Assembly: GCA_033398695.1 (NCBI GenBank)
Contig: CM065812.1
Span: 141,676,858 to 141,740,857, forward strand
DNA: 64,000 nt
Direction of reading: 5' to 3'
Origin: Orobanche coerulescens
Taxonomy: Eukaryota > Streptophyta > Magnoliopsida > Lamiales > Orobanchaceae
Positions 1 through 11,996 of this stretch are shown piece after piece (position 1 is the stretch's first letter; the number at the start of each line of letters is the position of its first letter). The notes beneath the pieces were generated by a model. It did not search any database and was not told where the DNA came from. It saw only the letters and a program-made list of their open reading frames with translations. The position numbers and the translations under genes were made by a program.

Positions 1-240
1 GCGGAGTTGAAAGGGAAGATGGAGGCGACCGAGGCCGATCCCTTTCTCAACGTGGAGTTTGTCAGCGAGTTTGCCTATTACATGGCGTTCGTTGACTCGC
101 TCTGGGCTGCTAAGAAGGGAGGGTTGGAGGTCGGCCCTCTCGCTGAAAACTTCAAGGCATACGGGCTGGAGCATCCTCTCCATCATGCTTTCTCCGTGCC
201 GATCTTGGATCTCTCAGAAATCGGCGTAGACCTGAGGTAA
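1..240 (+). CDS. C-terminal end of antisense ORF of the Tat-like element (partial)
   Basis: The frame is open from the window edge to a TAA at 238-240, giving about 79 residues. There is no convincing start inside, so it is the tail of a longer protein. It ends in PILDLSEIGVDLR after a segment with GLEVGPLAENFKAYGLEHP. It runs opposite to gag of the same element, matching the position of the antisense ORFs described downstream of pol in Tat-lineage elements. I do not recognise a catalytic motif. It could instead be a host-gene tail, but the surrounding element makes that less likely. Confidence 0.45.
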   Translation, partial: AELKGKMEATEADPFLNVEFVSEFAYYMAFVDSLWAAKKGGLEVGPLAENFKAYGLEHPLHHAFSVPILDLSEIGVDLR

Positions 241-923
241 TACCCAACTCCCCAGAATCTTGCTTATCCGAGTGCTCCGGAAGGCGGGGAGGCAGCTCCG
301 GAAACTAGTGAGGGATCGCGGGCCGATCCAGTGGTCGAAGGTGAAGGCCAGGCAGCGGCATCCTGAGGCTCTACGACCTTCTTTTGTTTTTGCCTTGTAA
401 TTTTGTAGATTTCCTTGTAGTACTTAGGCTTCGGGCGACCGTGTATGTACTTTGATATTTCAAGTAATGAAATGAAAGTTTGCTTCTTCGATTTATTACT
501 TGAATGATTGCTTTTCTGAGTCTTTGCGTGACTTTGTACAAATGTGTGAGGAGAGATTGTTGCGTGTATAGTCTCCAAGTGAATTGATAAACTCATATAG
601 ATAACTTTTACAACAAATTCGATCGCTTCACATACATCCGAAAAATGCCGATCTTCGTACGTAATTGAATAGGGACGATCGTTGTATACATAGCTCCACC
701 CTTCCCCCTTGTTTTTGTTCACTTAGTGAAAGTAAGGGGACGAAAATAAATCTTTGATTGAGCGGTCTTCAATTTTTCAGATTCCTCGAGGAAGGCCGTC
801 CATCTCGGTCTTGAGGAACCGTGCATGATCACGGAGTTCGATGGACCAACCTCCACGACCGTGTCTTGTGCGCGAGCGACATTTCATCTTATGGCTAAGT
901 TCTCGCGACTCACTTAATTGTTA
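241..923. other. Non-coding stretch after antisense ORF
   Basis: About 680 bp without a believable gene. The first 250 bp after the stop are T-rich with several TGTAA/AATGAAA-like words, which would suit a 3' UTR of the plus-strand ORF. From about 740 the sequence turns GC-rich and leads into the tandem repeat. Confidence 0.4.
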
Positions 924-1705
924 GGGTCCTCCGTAGGCTGCGCCTCGCCTCGTATTTAAACGAAGGGCGTGCGGTCTTGGTCTGGAGGATTCCTTGCGTG
1001 GGGCGTCGTCGGTTTAATCGACTCCACGACCGCGGCTTGTTAGCACTTTTCTACCTCGGACCGCCATTAAGATATCAACCCTCGACGGTATATGTTGTGA
1101 TGGGGGGAGGGACGCGTCGCATTGTCCGGGAAGGATCCACCATATAAAGTGATGGACCTTTGAGGGCGGGCGAACGTGTCCACAGATCTGTTTTGGAGGG
1201 CCCTCAGACTACGCCCGCCTCGTATTTAAACAAAGGGCGAGTGATTGTGGCCCAAAGGGACCTTGCACGGGCACAGAGAATGGTTCCATCGTCCTCCACA
1301 ACCATGTCGACACTCTTCTTCCTCGGACCATCAAGTCAAATGACGATCCTAGACGGTATACGTTGTGTAAGGGAAGGCGATCGCTGGCCTAGGTTCTTCA
1401 TGTTGATGACGAACTTTAGAGGGCGAGCGAGTCATCTTCTGATTTGTCTTTGGATAGTCCTCAGGCTACGCCCGCCTCGTATTTAAACGAAGGGCGAGCG
1501 ATCGATGCCCAAAGGAACCTTGCATGGATGGATCATCGGTTTCATCGATTTTCGCGACCCTGACAGCACTCTTCTACCTCAGACTATCATGTCAGATGAC
1601 GATCCTCGATGGTATACGTTGTGCTAGGGGAGGCGATCGCTGCCTAGGTCCATCATATTGATGACGAACTTTAGAGGGCGAGCGAGTCATCCTCTTTTTT
1701 CTAGG
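924..1705. repeat. Three-copy tandem repeat, unit about 260-270 bp
   Basis: Three head-to-tail diverged units share the anchor CGTATTTAAA at 951, 1221 and 1478 (spacings 270 and 257). Further shared words are the segment ending GAAGGGCG, a 'GACGGTATACGTTGTG'-type word and 'TTTAGAGGGCGAGCGAGTCATC' (last two units). Units 2 and 3 resemble each other most. It lies between gag and the antisense ORF. Tandem repeats in this part of Tat-lineage elements are common. Confidence 0.75.
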
Positions 1706-1894
1706 TGTTTGCCCAGGCAGTAGCCTTTGGTTTGACGAGGCGGGAATCGGGAACAGACTTCCGAAGTTTCCTCCTCTTGATTGAAGCATATATATTCGGT
1801 CTCCGAGGTTGATCGAGGGGTCGGCTCGTACGAGCTTTCTGGCCTGTTCGCGTTCGACTCAGGCGACCGTATCAGGAGATTGATAGGGCTCCGG
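1706..1894. other. Degenerate sequence between gag and tandem repeat
   Basis: Minus-strand frames here are short and shifted. No protease active-site motif (DTG/DSG) is seen. It probably is decayed gag-pol junction or deletion scar. Confidence 0.35.
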
Positions 1895-3415
1895 CTAAGC
1901 CAATAAGCTATCCAACTTGCCCTCCTCGAACAATCTCCAGAGTTGTCTGAGGAGGTCGCGGCATTGGTTGGTGCTGTGGCCGGGACTCTTGTGGTAAGCA
2001 CAATATTGATTTCGGTCTAGATGACCGTGGTACCTTATAGCCTTCGGCTTGTTTAGCGGTTTGCGCCCCTTGATGGCGTAAAAAATGTGGGCCGGAGTTC
2101 GGTTGAACTTGTGGAGGAGATGGGCTTCCATATCCTCGAAGGCCTTGAGATCACCGGGTGGCTTGGTGACTGCCTTTTTGGTTTTGGCGATCGCCGTCTT
2201 TCGGACAGGAGGTGGCGTTCCCTCGCCTAAGCGAAGGGTGAGTAGCCTTTGTCTGGCCAGAAAGTCGGCAGCCTTAGCGCGGAAGATCGCGTAGGTTGGG
2301 GGGATGTCCTTTGTGATATGCCTAAACATGGGCGAATGACCGTAGAATCCCCCTAGGACTGAGTAGAGAGCGATCTCGTCGCTGATGGGCTCGCCGGCGA
2401 GGATTCATCTACCCGATCGATATAATCTGCGTTGGATTCGTCTTCCCCCTGCCTGATTTTCATCATGCGGTGGGGGCCTTCTAGTCTGGCGACCTTGGTG
2501 GCGAAGTATGACGTGAAGTCACTCGCCAATTTCTCAAAAGAGATGATCGATCGCAGTGGTAGTGAGATGTACCACCTATGGGCCAGCTCGCCCAATGTTA
2601 ATGGGAAGATTCGGCACTTGGTCGCATCTGATGCCTCACACCCGGTCATGTAGATCCGGAACTTGCTTAGGTGGGTCTCGGGGTTTGATCTCCCTTTGTA
2701 CAAAGGTGTCTTGGGAGGAGCGATCCTTGGTTGCACGGGGGCAAGCTCGATGTGGACCGCGAGTGGCTCGGTCGGTCTGATGATCTTTCTACTGGTGCTT
2801 GCCCCAGTATCCAAGAGTGCTTTCATCTCGCCGAGCTCGCGTTGCATAGCGGCCATCGCCGCGGCCTGGCTGCTCGCGGCAAGGCGCTCGGAGCGGGATC
2901 TGAGGCGATCAAGTATTGACCCCCTGGCGCTCGGAGCGGGAGCCAGACGGCTGACCTGTAATCGGTTCGGAGTTGGGTAGGCCGAAATCCTGGTGACGGA
3001 CTTGGATTCCGTCGTCTCGTGGTTGGGGCCAGAATGCCCCGGTCGCCATGATGGATTGCTTCCTAAGCGACTGAATACGGAACCATCCCGCCTAGCGAGA
3101 GCCTTTTCTCGCGACTCGGGGCTTTCTGACGATCGTTCGCCCAGTAACCCCTTGAACTTCCATTTGCCCATGCGGCGGATGGCCGAGGGAGTTATAGCGG
3201 GCGCTGCGCATGCTCTCCGTCGCTCCTTTAGGATGGCCATAGCCTCCTCGATCTGTTCCGTGGTTTAGCGAAAGGCTAGGGCCGTCCCTCAGGTGCGGGA
3301 TCGAGAGTCTCGCGTAGCCGCGGCTACTCTCTACCGTCGGATGGGGCTCGGATCTAGTTGGGATGTGATGTCCGGCGGTCCGGAGAGTGGCTCTCTTTGA
3401 TGTGGTGGAAAACGT
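1895..3415 (-). pseudogene. gag: gag of Tat-like gypsy element, frameshifted
   Basis: Reading down from about 3415 the capsid-type protein is recoverable in three pieces: an N-terminal part (to about 3265), a core (3265 to about 2405) and a C-terminal part (to 1895). The breaks look like single-base frameshifts. The core holds the retrotransposon gag domain with KCRIFPLTLGELAHRWY and a later ARLEGPHRMMKIRQ segment. The C-terminal piece carries a zinc-knuckle-like CAYHKSPGHSTNQC (C-x2-H-x4-H-x4-C), the variant I associate with Athila/Tat gag. It would package element RNA; as it stands it is broken. Confidence 0.8.
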
Positions 3416-3527
3416 CATGACGCTGAAGGTTTTTCTTTGAAGAGCAGTGAGTGTCACTTCAAGTATATGCCCCGAGAACAGTGAGTGTTCTTCGGGATGG
3501 TAAGAATAAAAAATGAAGGTTAAGAAG

Positions 3528-3544
3528 CCCTCCTTCTAGCGCCA
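3528..3544 (-). promoter_or_regulatory. Primer binding site of Tat-like element
   Basis: On the minus strand TGGCGCTAGAAGGAGGG starts 2 bases inside the LTR end (...CAACA, then AT). TGG matches a tRNA 3' CCA end. I cannot assign the tRNA with certainty. Confidence 0.65.
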
Positions 3545-4609
3545 ATTGTTGTTACCCAAAATATTATCCGGAGATGAATATTGCTGGAATGGTCAAGTAA
3601 CAAACAAATGCGAGAGCACTTCTGTGGGGAAAGTAAATAACACAAGATTTGCCGGGGTTGTTAGTCCCGGGCTTATATGATCTCGCGAGATATTATTAAT
3701 ACAAATACTTTGGAGTACAAATATTAATGTTAGAGTACAATTACAATGAGTGTAAAGACCCTAGTTATCTTAGCTATTGAGTGTGAAGATTGCCGGAAGA
3801 ACCAAATATGGTGTTCTGTGAGTTCTTGTAACAACGATGGGATGTTGTGACGACTGTGAGAAATCAACGGTCTCTCACAGTGTGTATTAGCTGGAAGTCT
3901 GAACTCCCGGGCTTGCGAGTCTCTTCGAATCTGTGCTGCAGGGAGTTCTTGCCTCTGCCGACCGTCTTCTGGTTGAGAGGTGCTGAGAGAGAAATCCTGA
4001 GATAGATTCGAGAGAGGAAGCCGAGAGTCTGAAAGTGTGTACGTTTGTATGTATTTTCCTCTGAACGGATTTTGGAACATGAGTGGAACCGAGAGGAACC
4101 TTTTTTCAGTTGCTGGAGGTTCTCTATTTATAGCACTGGGAGTTGCTGGGCGATCGCCTACACTGTATTATAATTAGCAGGCAATCGTCTTTAGCACATG
4201 GCTTGGTCTCCTTAAAGTCCGCAGGAGTTGCTGGCTGCCAGGAGTGCGAACCAATGAGAGAGCAACACGCGTTCGTGTCGCTGTCCTGGGAGGCCCCACT
4301 TAAGACCTTTCGGCGGGTCTGTCGGTAGGTGAGGCCGTCTTTGTCATTGACAGCTGCTGATGGGCTGGGTTCAACGATCCACGTTCTGCGGCGCCTTTCG
4401 CGGATCTGCACATGGGTGCTTGCTTCGTGATCCAGTCTTCGTAGACTTTGACGGACGATGGCCTTGTTCGTGGCACAGGTCGGTCGTCCTGGGTCGGGCA
4501 CCAGAATCGATTGTTGGGTGCCGAAAGGCGATCGCCTTGGGAGTCGATCGCTAGATGCTTGAAGGTGGACAGTTATCTTCGTTTAGACAAGTTCGCCGTA
4601 GCACGTTTG

Positions 4610-6515
4610 TGTTAGGAATATGCCCTCGAATGCCACTCAGAGGATGAGAGAACGAGAGCAATTGTATTGTAATTATGAATATTATATTTAATAAGGCAAT
4701 TATTATTTCTATATTATTGTATATCACTGGCATTGTGATTTGGTATATAGAATAATAGTCCTTGCATTTGAGAGAGAACATTCTACTCCTTATGGAGATA
4801 AGGAGATAGGCACTAGAAGTGTTTAGAGCTCGAATGCTTAACTAGTTCGCAAGTCGATAAAACTTAACTGGGCAGTAAGTTTAGACAAGACTTGTATAAC
4901 GTGTACTTTGACATGTAGAGTGTCTGTCTTCACTAACAGTTAGTGGGAGCACACGTTATAGGTATGCTAATGGGATTAGTATACTCGAACACGACTCAAC
5001 TCGATTCGGTCACATGGAAATCACTCAGGGATTGTCAATGATTGAATCGAAAGATTGTGATAGGTATACGTGGACCTTTGACTTGAGGTTTCAGTAGGAG
5101 ATGTGCTTGTGACATTAAGTTAGTCATTAGAGTAGTTCGATCCAATCGCCGGTTGGTGGGGTCAACCTCGAAATGCAACTTAGTGGGCAAGTAGCAGTCT
5201 CTACTGAATACCAAGATAGGATTCTTTCTCCTGTTAGTGAGCAGGTAAATGTCATATGCGGTTAATGGAAAATAAGATCATAAGTCTTTGGCCAAAGCAT
5301 TCAGAGCTAGTTGTATTTGATACACGAGAGCTCGATGATCTCAGTTTGCATTAACAGAAAGCATAGAGTCAAGTTACAGTAGGGTTTGACTTTACCGTGA
5401 CCCTAATACTTGACCGGGACATATGATTGAAGGGTTTATACGTATACGGTATTCACGACATAATGGTTTTGGAATGATCCTATCATTTGTTCTTAGTTAG
5501 GTTACGGTGTGGGCCACGAGACTGGCTAAGTGGTGCTAACACTCATTGGATCCTCCCAATGCTAACTAAGACGAACCTCTGAGTCGCGGCACAGGAATTG
5601 ACGACGGATTATATTTAGCTTATTCTCTCATGGTTAATATTGGACATTGGATGTCTAATTCAATTTATAGGACAAATTAACGCGGTCTCGTGAATTACAT
5701 AACTCACTGGCTAATTAATTTATTCATATAATTTCTTAGAGAATTTATATTTAATATAATTAATTAATTGGATTAATTAATTGTATTAATATTGAGACGT
5801 ACCAAGGTTTATCTATCGGATTAGATACGAGGGTCCGTTTCACGGACCAAAACGGACCAACACCTAAAATCTCATTATAGCCGCCCCACTCACTTCATCA
5901 TGGTGATGAATTATCAATTTTGTCTTTAGAAGACATTTTATATTATGTGGGGTTTTAATTAATTTATTTAATGAATTAATTATAGCTTAATGATTGAGAT
6001 GATGAGTGTGTTATGCTTGTATTTATATACATAGTTTCCACCTCCATTGACTTCACTTGAGCAGCCGTGAGTTGAGATAGGGTGTGAGAGAAAAGTTTTC
6101 TAACTTTATACATTTTGAGTTCTAAGTGTATTTTGAGAGAAAACAATTTTTATAAAAATACTTAGAGTATTTATAAAAATATATATAAGTTAATTCTATC
6201 AATTTCTAGTCGTATACTTAGAGTATAAATTGATAGAAATATTTTCCGGTCATCTTCCGACGCGTGATACGTAGAGGCACGATGTTTTCGGTGCTCGGGA
6301 ATTTCCAAAAGCTTGTTCGATTGGATTCGTGTTCGTACTCGGAATCAAGAAGATATTATCAAAGGTCTACGAAGGTATGATTTCTTAATTTATCTTCATA
6401 TATTTATATTCGTTTATACGATGCTTGATCGATCCGGTTTTGGGGTTTGGTTTTTATCCGGTTTGACCGGTTTATTTCCGCTGCGTAACTCGTTTTTAAT
6501 CACCGAATTCCATCA
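4610..6515 (+). repeat. 5' LTR of copia element 1
   Basis: Begins TGTTAGGAATATGCCC and ends CCGAATTCCATCA. It is collinear with 11997-13900. No long open frame; AT-rich in the last third. Confidence 0.95.
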
Positions 6516-6516
6516 G

Positions 6517-6529
6517 TGGTATCGGAGCC
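6517..6529 (+). promoter_or_regulatory. Initiator-Met tRNA primer binding site of copia element 1
   Basis: TGGTATCGGAGCC lies one base after the LTR end. It differs by one base from the usual plant copia site TGGTATCAGAGCC. Confidence 0.9.
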
Positions 6530-8076
6530 AGGTCTATGCAATCGTATATTCGATATTTGCATTTGGAATGCTTGATTATTTTTTATGATTTAGAATCATA
6601 ATTGTTTTAATTGTTGATGTTTAATTGTTCATCTAAAAATTATTTTTCATGATTTTATGTTACAATATAAATCTATTTTTCTTTTGAAAAACTGATTTAA
6701 TTGTGTAATATAAAAAATTAAAAAAAATATTATTTTTGGATTCGGACGAAAAAATGAGCCGGAAAATTGTTTGACTCAAAGTGAAATTGGGCCGCTGGTC
6801 AATGGGTCAATGATGGTCAATGGGGTCAAGTAAATGCGCCACGGCTTGGCCCGGCCTTGTGTTTTCCGACTCCGTTTTTATATTTCGCGGTAAATTAATT
6901 TTCGCAAATTAAATTGATTTAATTTGACTAAAATATAATTATGGTAATTTATTTTAAGGGAATTAATTTAATGAAATATTTATTTTGTCCTAGCAAATTA
7001 AAATTAATTGCTAAGTGAATTAATTGGATTAATTCTAATTGTTGGATTATTTTTGTTGATTAGATCAATTTTAGATTAATCATTATTGCCATTTATTTTA
7101 ATGTAATTGTTGCATTAATTTTGAATGGGGATGTAGTTCATGGACCTAGTTTTGAATCGTTTGTTTTGTTCGATTGGGATGTAAAGGCCGTTTTGAGCCT
7201 ATTTATTTTACTAGAAAATTTGTATAGGATGCAATTTTTCAAATGTAAAATTTATTTGTAATGACGAAGACCGGAGGAAGATCCGCTCGAGAAGACGAAG
7301 ATTCAAGACCGAAGACATGTAATTAGATTACGATGTTTTTGTTCTAGGAACGGTCCATGAATCGCATGTTGTTAGTTTTAGGTTGTGTATGTTTTCATAT
7401 TGTATGACAAACAAACAAACCGACAAACCGCGCTTATAAACGGATTAATGTGCAAAGTGTAACATATAATCGCGTTAATACTCTCACTTACAAACACTAA
7501 GTTATAAAGGTTACGAGGTTTCCTACCCTCCGTCAAACTCATGGAAAATTGAAATCTAAACCGGAATATTATTCTTCCGAGTATGTCGGGGTAATATTTT
7601 TGGGGAAAGTTGATAAATTCCTAGAGTGCATTAGATGCCTTTGGTTGTGACAAATCAAACCCCTATAAACCGTATGGGTTGCCGGATAAGATTCAATTGT
7701 CAGACTAATAGGAGTTGACGGTTTAAACTTAGATAGTTCAGCGAGCCATAGAAACCGAATGGGTTGAGGGCAAGTGAACTAGGGGTAAAAGAAGATCGAA
7801 TCATCCATTAGATGGGTTGGTATTAGACACCACTTTATAAAGAATAATAGAATATAAACCGTATGGGTTGCCCTCTATTAAACTTTGTAAAGAAATCGAT
7901 CACCACTATGAAGTCACCTAAGACTTCCGGATTTAACATGGGAGTGTGTAAATGCCGATAAAATAGTGGGAGCTGAGTTATCAATAAAGAAAGTCCTTAA
8001 ATTCTTTACTCGGATCATAATTAAACAATCACTAACGAATCTCAAATTATTCTCTGCACTTAACAAAACTCTCAAT
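6530..8076 (+). other. Untranslated leader of copia element 1
   Basis: About 1.55 kb, AT-rich, with no gene. Three 13-base words of the form AACC-N5-GGTT occur at 7668-7680, 7753-7765 and 7857-7869; each could fold into a small hairpin. The same three-fold pattern recurs in copia element 2. Confidence 0.7.
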
Positions 8077-9005
8077 ATGACAATGAACCCACTCACTATA
8101 CTACTTGAAAAGAACGTCCTGACTGGTCCGAACTATGTGGACTGGCTTCGGAACTTGAGGATTGTTCTAACTATGGAAATGCTGGGATACGTCTTGGAGG
8201 CGGACATCCCAGCGGCTCTTGCAAGAACCCGAGCCAATCAGGAAGATGTCGATGCCCATGAGAAATGGGTAAAAGACGACATAAGAGTGCGAGGGTACAT
8301 GTTAGGCTCAATGACCAATGAGCTTCAACGTGCCCATGAAAAGATGACGTCTTCAAGAGCCATCTTATCGCACCTGGCTGAGCTCTATGGAGAGCATAGC
8401 CGAACTGCTAGATATGAGATATTGAAGCAATTATTCGGCGCCAGGATGAAGGAAGGAGAGAGGGTTGGGGACCATGTCCTCAAGATGATCTCGATGATTG
8501 AGAGATTGGAAGCTCTTGATTTTCAGATGCATGCATCTCTCCAAACTGACCTTATCCTCAGCCTACTTCCCGACTCCTTTTCACAATTTGTCATGAACTT
8601 CAACCGCAATGAGATTGCATGTAACTTAGCTGGCTAATGAACAACCGACGACCGCCTGGCCTCGAGATGAAGACAAAGGGAAAGGAAGCTGCACTTGTGA
8701 TTTCTTCTGGGACTTGGAAGTCCAAGAATAAGAAGAAAAAGAACAAAAAGCAGTTAGGTCCAATAGCCAAGATCGATAAGGGAAAGGGCAACGCCCCAAT
8801 GGTTCAAAAGAGTAAGGGGGCCAAGAAAACGGATATTTGCCTCAACTGCGGTGAGCTAGGCCACTGGAAGAGGTACTGTCCAAAGCTTGACCGTAATGCG
8901 CCGTCAGGTACGGAACTATTAGTTTTAGAAACAAATTGTTCAGAATCGTATATTCTACTTCTTGGATACTTGATTCCGGTGCGAGTTCTCACATTTGTAC
9001 AATGA
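8077..9005 (+). pseudogene. gag: gag of copia element 1, frameshifted
   Basis: The frame starts with MTMNPLTILLEKN at 8077; an ATG is favoured over upstream near-cognate codons because copia element 2 begins at the same place. The UBN2-type capsid region runs to a stop at 8635-8637 after FNRNEIACNLAG. After a frameshift it resumes as a lysine-rich linker and a CCHC zinc knuckle, CLNCGELGHWKRYC, near 8838-8880. The protease frame should follow directly. Nucleocapsid function is inferred from the family. Confidence 0.85.
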
Positions 9006-11985
9006 ATCGATCTGGAACGAAGTAGGAAGCTGGATTCGTGGGAGGTGATGGTCACCGTCGGAAGTGGGCATAGTGTCGAGGCTTCGATATCGGATCCCTT
9101 ATGTTGGATTTAGAATCGGGTTTTATTCTCACTTTAGAAGATGTACTTGTTTTGCCCAAGGGGCACAAGAATATTGTATCAATTCGGTAATGGACCGAAA
9201 GGGATTTCACTTCTTTATCGAGATGGGTCTGTCGTATTTATTTCGAAATAAATTGGTTGGTATCGCTACATTATTAAATGGTTTATACCATTTAAATTTA
9301 AAGAATAAGACAACCGTGAACACTATAACTAGGAAGCGTGGTAGGGATGAAACGAACCAAGCACTTAAGTGGCATCTTAGACTTGGTCATATCGGTCGAG
9401 ACCAAGGTTCATAAAATGGAGAAAGATGGGCTTATGGGTCCATTGGGATCGATCCCTATCCAACTTGTGAATCTTGCCTTCAAGGCAAAATGACTAAGTT
9501 ACCCTTCGCAGGACTTTTGAAAGAGTCAAAAACTCGGATTGATCCATACCGACGTCGTGGCCCTTTTGAAGTGGCACGAGACGGCTTTGAGATTTCATTA
9601 CATTCACCGATGACCATACTGTATGGATTCGTGTACTTAATGAAACATAAGTCTGAAGCTTTTGATAAATTCAAGGAATTTAAAGCCCTAGTTGAAAATC
9701 AAACAGTAACCGTGTTAAGACTCTTCGGTCGATCGGGGTGGTGAGTACATGAGTACCGAATTTGATGAGTTCTTAAAAGAACTAGGAATAGTGTCACAAT
9801 TCACTCCTCCAGCTACTCCACAATTAAATGGTGTATCATAAAGAAGGAACCGAACCTTGTTGGACATGGTTCGCTCCATGCTTAACTATACTGATCTACC
9901 GATTTATCTGTGGGGTTACGCGCTCCTTACTGCTGTGCATATCTTGAACAGATGTCCTTCCAAATCCGTTCCTAAGACTCCCCATGAGATGTGGAGAGGT
10001 AGGAAACCAAGTCTTAATCACATTAGGATTTGGGGATGCCCTGCTTATGTCAAGAAGACTAAAGTAGAGAAATTGGAAGTTAGGTCTGTGAAAGGTCGTT
10101 TCATAGGATATCCAGGGGATTCCATGGGATATCTATTCTACATGCACGAAGATCATAGGATCATCGTTGCTATACAAGCACACTTCCTGGAAGATCAGTT
10201 TATTCAGGAAGGAGGGCGAGTAGAAATATTTCTTTGGAAGAAATAAAAGAAACACCAAATGAGACACCTATGCAAGATATTAGAACCCAACCTTTTGAAA
10301 TACAAACACAACCACGCAAGTCTAGTAGAATTTCTCAATTACCGGAGAGGTATGGCTATCTGCATCAAGAAGAACTGGGTGTCCATGAGATGACAAGTAG
10401 TCAAGAGAATGATCCTTCTACATACGACCAAGCTATGGTAGATGTTGACTCCACAAAGTGGCAAGAAGCTATGGAAGCCGAGATAGACTCAATGCATGCT
10501 AATCAGTCCTGGACTTTAGTAGATCGTCCTAAAGGCATAGTGCCTATTGGAAACAAATGGATCTATAAAAGAAAGACTGATGGAGATGGCAAGGTTGATA
10601 CCTATAAGGCCAGGCTTGTGGCAAAGGGTTATTCCCAAAGAGAAGGAATCGATTACTTGAGACCTTCTACGTAGCTATGATTAAGTCTATTCGCATGATG
10701 CTTGCCATAGCAGCCCACTTAGATTATGAAATATGGCAAATGGATGTGAAAACGGCATTCCTAAATGGATTCCTCGAAGAGGAGATTTACATGGAATGTA
10801 CCTAAGGGATTCATATCTCAAACCAATATTCATAAAGTATGCAAACTTCAGCGTGCCATTTATGGACTGAAGCAAGCTTCACGGAGTTGGAATCTTCATT
10901 TTAACGAGACAGTCAAAGAGTTTGATTTTGTCCAAAATGAAGAGGAGCCATGTATTTACAAGAAGGTTAGTGGGAGCAAAATTGTGTTCTTAATACTATA
11001 TGTAGATGACATTCTACTTATAGGAAATGACGTAGGAATGCTCAGTTCTCTGAAAGCTTGGCTTTCTAAAGAGTTCTCAATGAAAGACTTGGGAGAAGCT
11101 ACCTATATTCTGGGTATTCGTCTCTACCGGGATAGAGCGAAAAGAATGTTAGGTCTTTCCCAAGCCCTCTACATAGAAAAGATCCTGAAGCGATTTAGGA
11201 TGGAAGATTCTAAAAGAGGGTTTCTACCTATGCAACATGGTGCAAAACTTTCCTTAGAGATGTGTCCTCAAAGTGAGGAAGATAGAAAGGAAATGAGCAA
11301 GGTACTTTATGCTTCGGCAGTAGGTAGCCTTATGTATGCAATGATTTGCACTAGACCGGACATTGCCTATGCTGTGAGCGTAGTAAGTCGGTTTCAGTCA
11401 AATCCAGGGTAGGAACATTGGACTGCTGTAAAGAACATTCTTAAGTACCTAAGGAGGACTAAAGACTTGGTTCTTACATACGGCGGTGGAGAACTAAGAG
11501 TGATGGGTTATACAGACTCAGATTTTTCGGGGGACATGGATGCTCGATGTCCACATCATGGTATATCTTTACTCGAATGGTGGGGCGTTTCTTGGAGAAG
11601 TGCCAAGCAAAGTTCGATCGCTATCTCTACATGTCAAGTCGAATATCAGGCAGCCACGGAGGCTACTAAAGAAGCTTTTGGATAAAGATGTTCACCGAGG
11701 AACTTCAAGTGGTTCCTAACGCAGAAGCCCGTGACACTGCTTTTGTGACAACGACGGAGTTTGCAGACAAAGCTAAGGAGCCTAGGGCTCACCACAACAC
11801 CAAACATATTGCGAGAAAATATCATTTTGTTAGAGAAATGGTTCGGGATGGGAATGTTACATCACAGAGAGTAGACACAAGAAATAACGTTGCTGATCCG
11901 CTTACCAAGCCACTATCTCAGAAGGTCTTAGAGAGACATCTAGAGAGTATGGGTATTAGATACCATAGTTTGTGGCATTGAGTGC
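8940..11985 (+). pseudogene. pol: pol of copia element 1 (protease, integrase, RT, RNase H), broken
   Basis: Domains occur in copia order: aspartic protease remnant (about 8940-9060), GAG-preintegrase with HLRLGH near 9370, integrase core with stops (about 9480-10230), RT (10440 to about 11410) with YVDDILLIGN near 11000, and RNase H (about 11460-11985) with YTDSDFSGD near 11510. At least six stops or frameshifts break the polyprotein, including one in the integrase (GVS-stop near 9838), one at 10672 and one at 11410. RT and RNase H are the best preserved. Confidence 0.9.
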
Positions 11986-11996
11986 AAGTGGGAGAT
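11986..11996 (+). promoter_or_regulatory. Polypurine tract of copia element 1
   Basis: AAGTGGGAGAT abuts the 3' LTR. The same purine run precedes the 3' LTR of copia element 2 at 22058-22068. Confidence 0.75.

Noticed and set aside
1160..1486. 108-codon frame in the Tat-like element
   Set aside because: It spans the tandem repeat units and has no recognisable domain.
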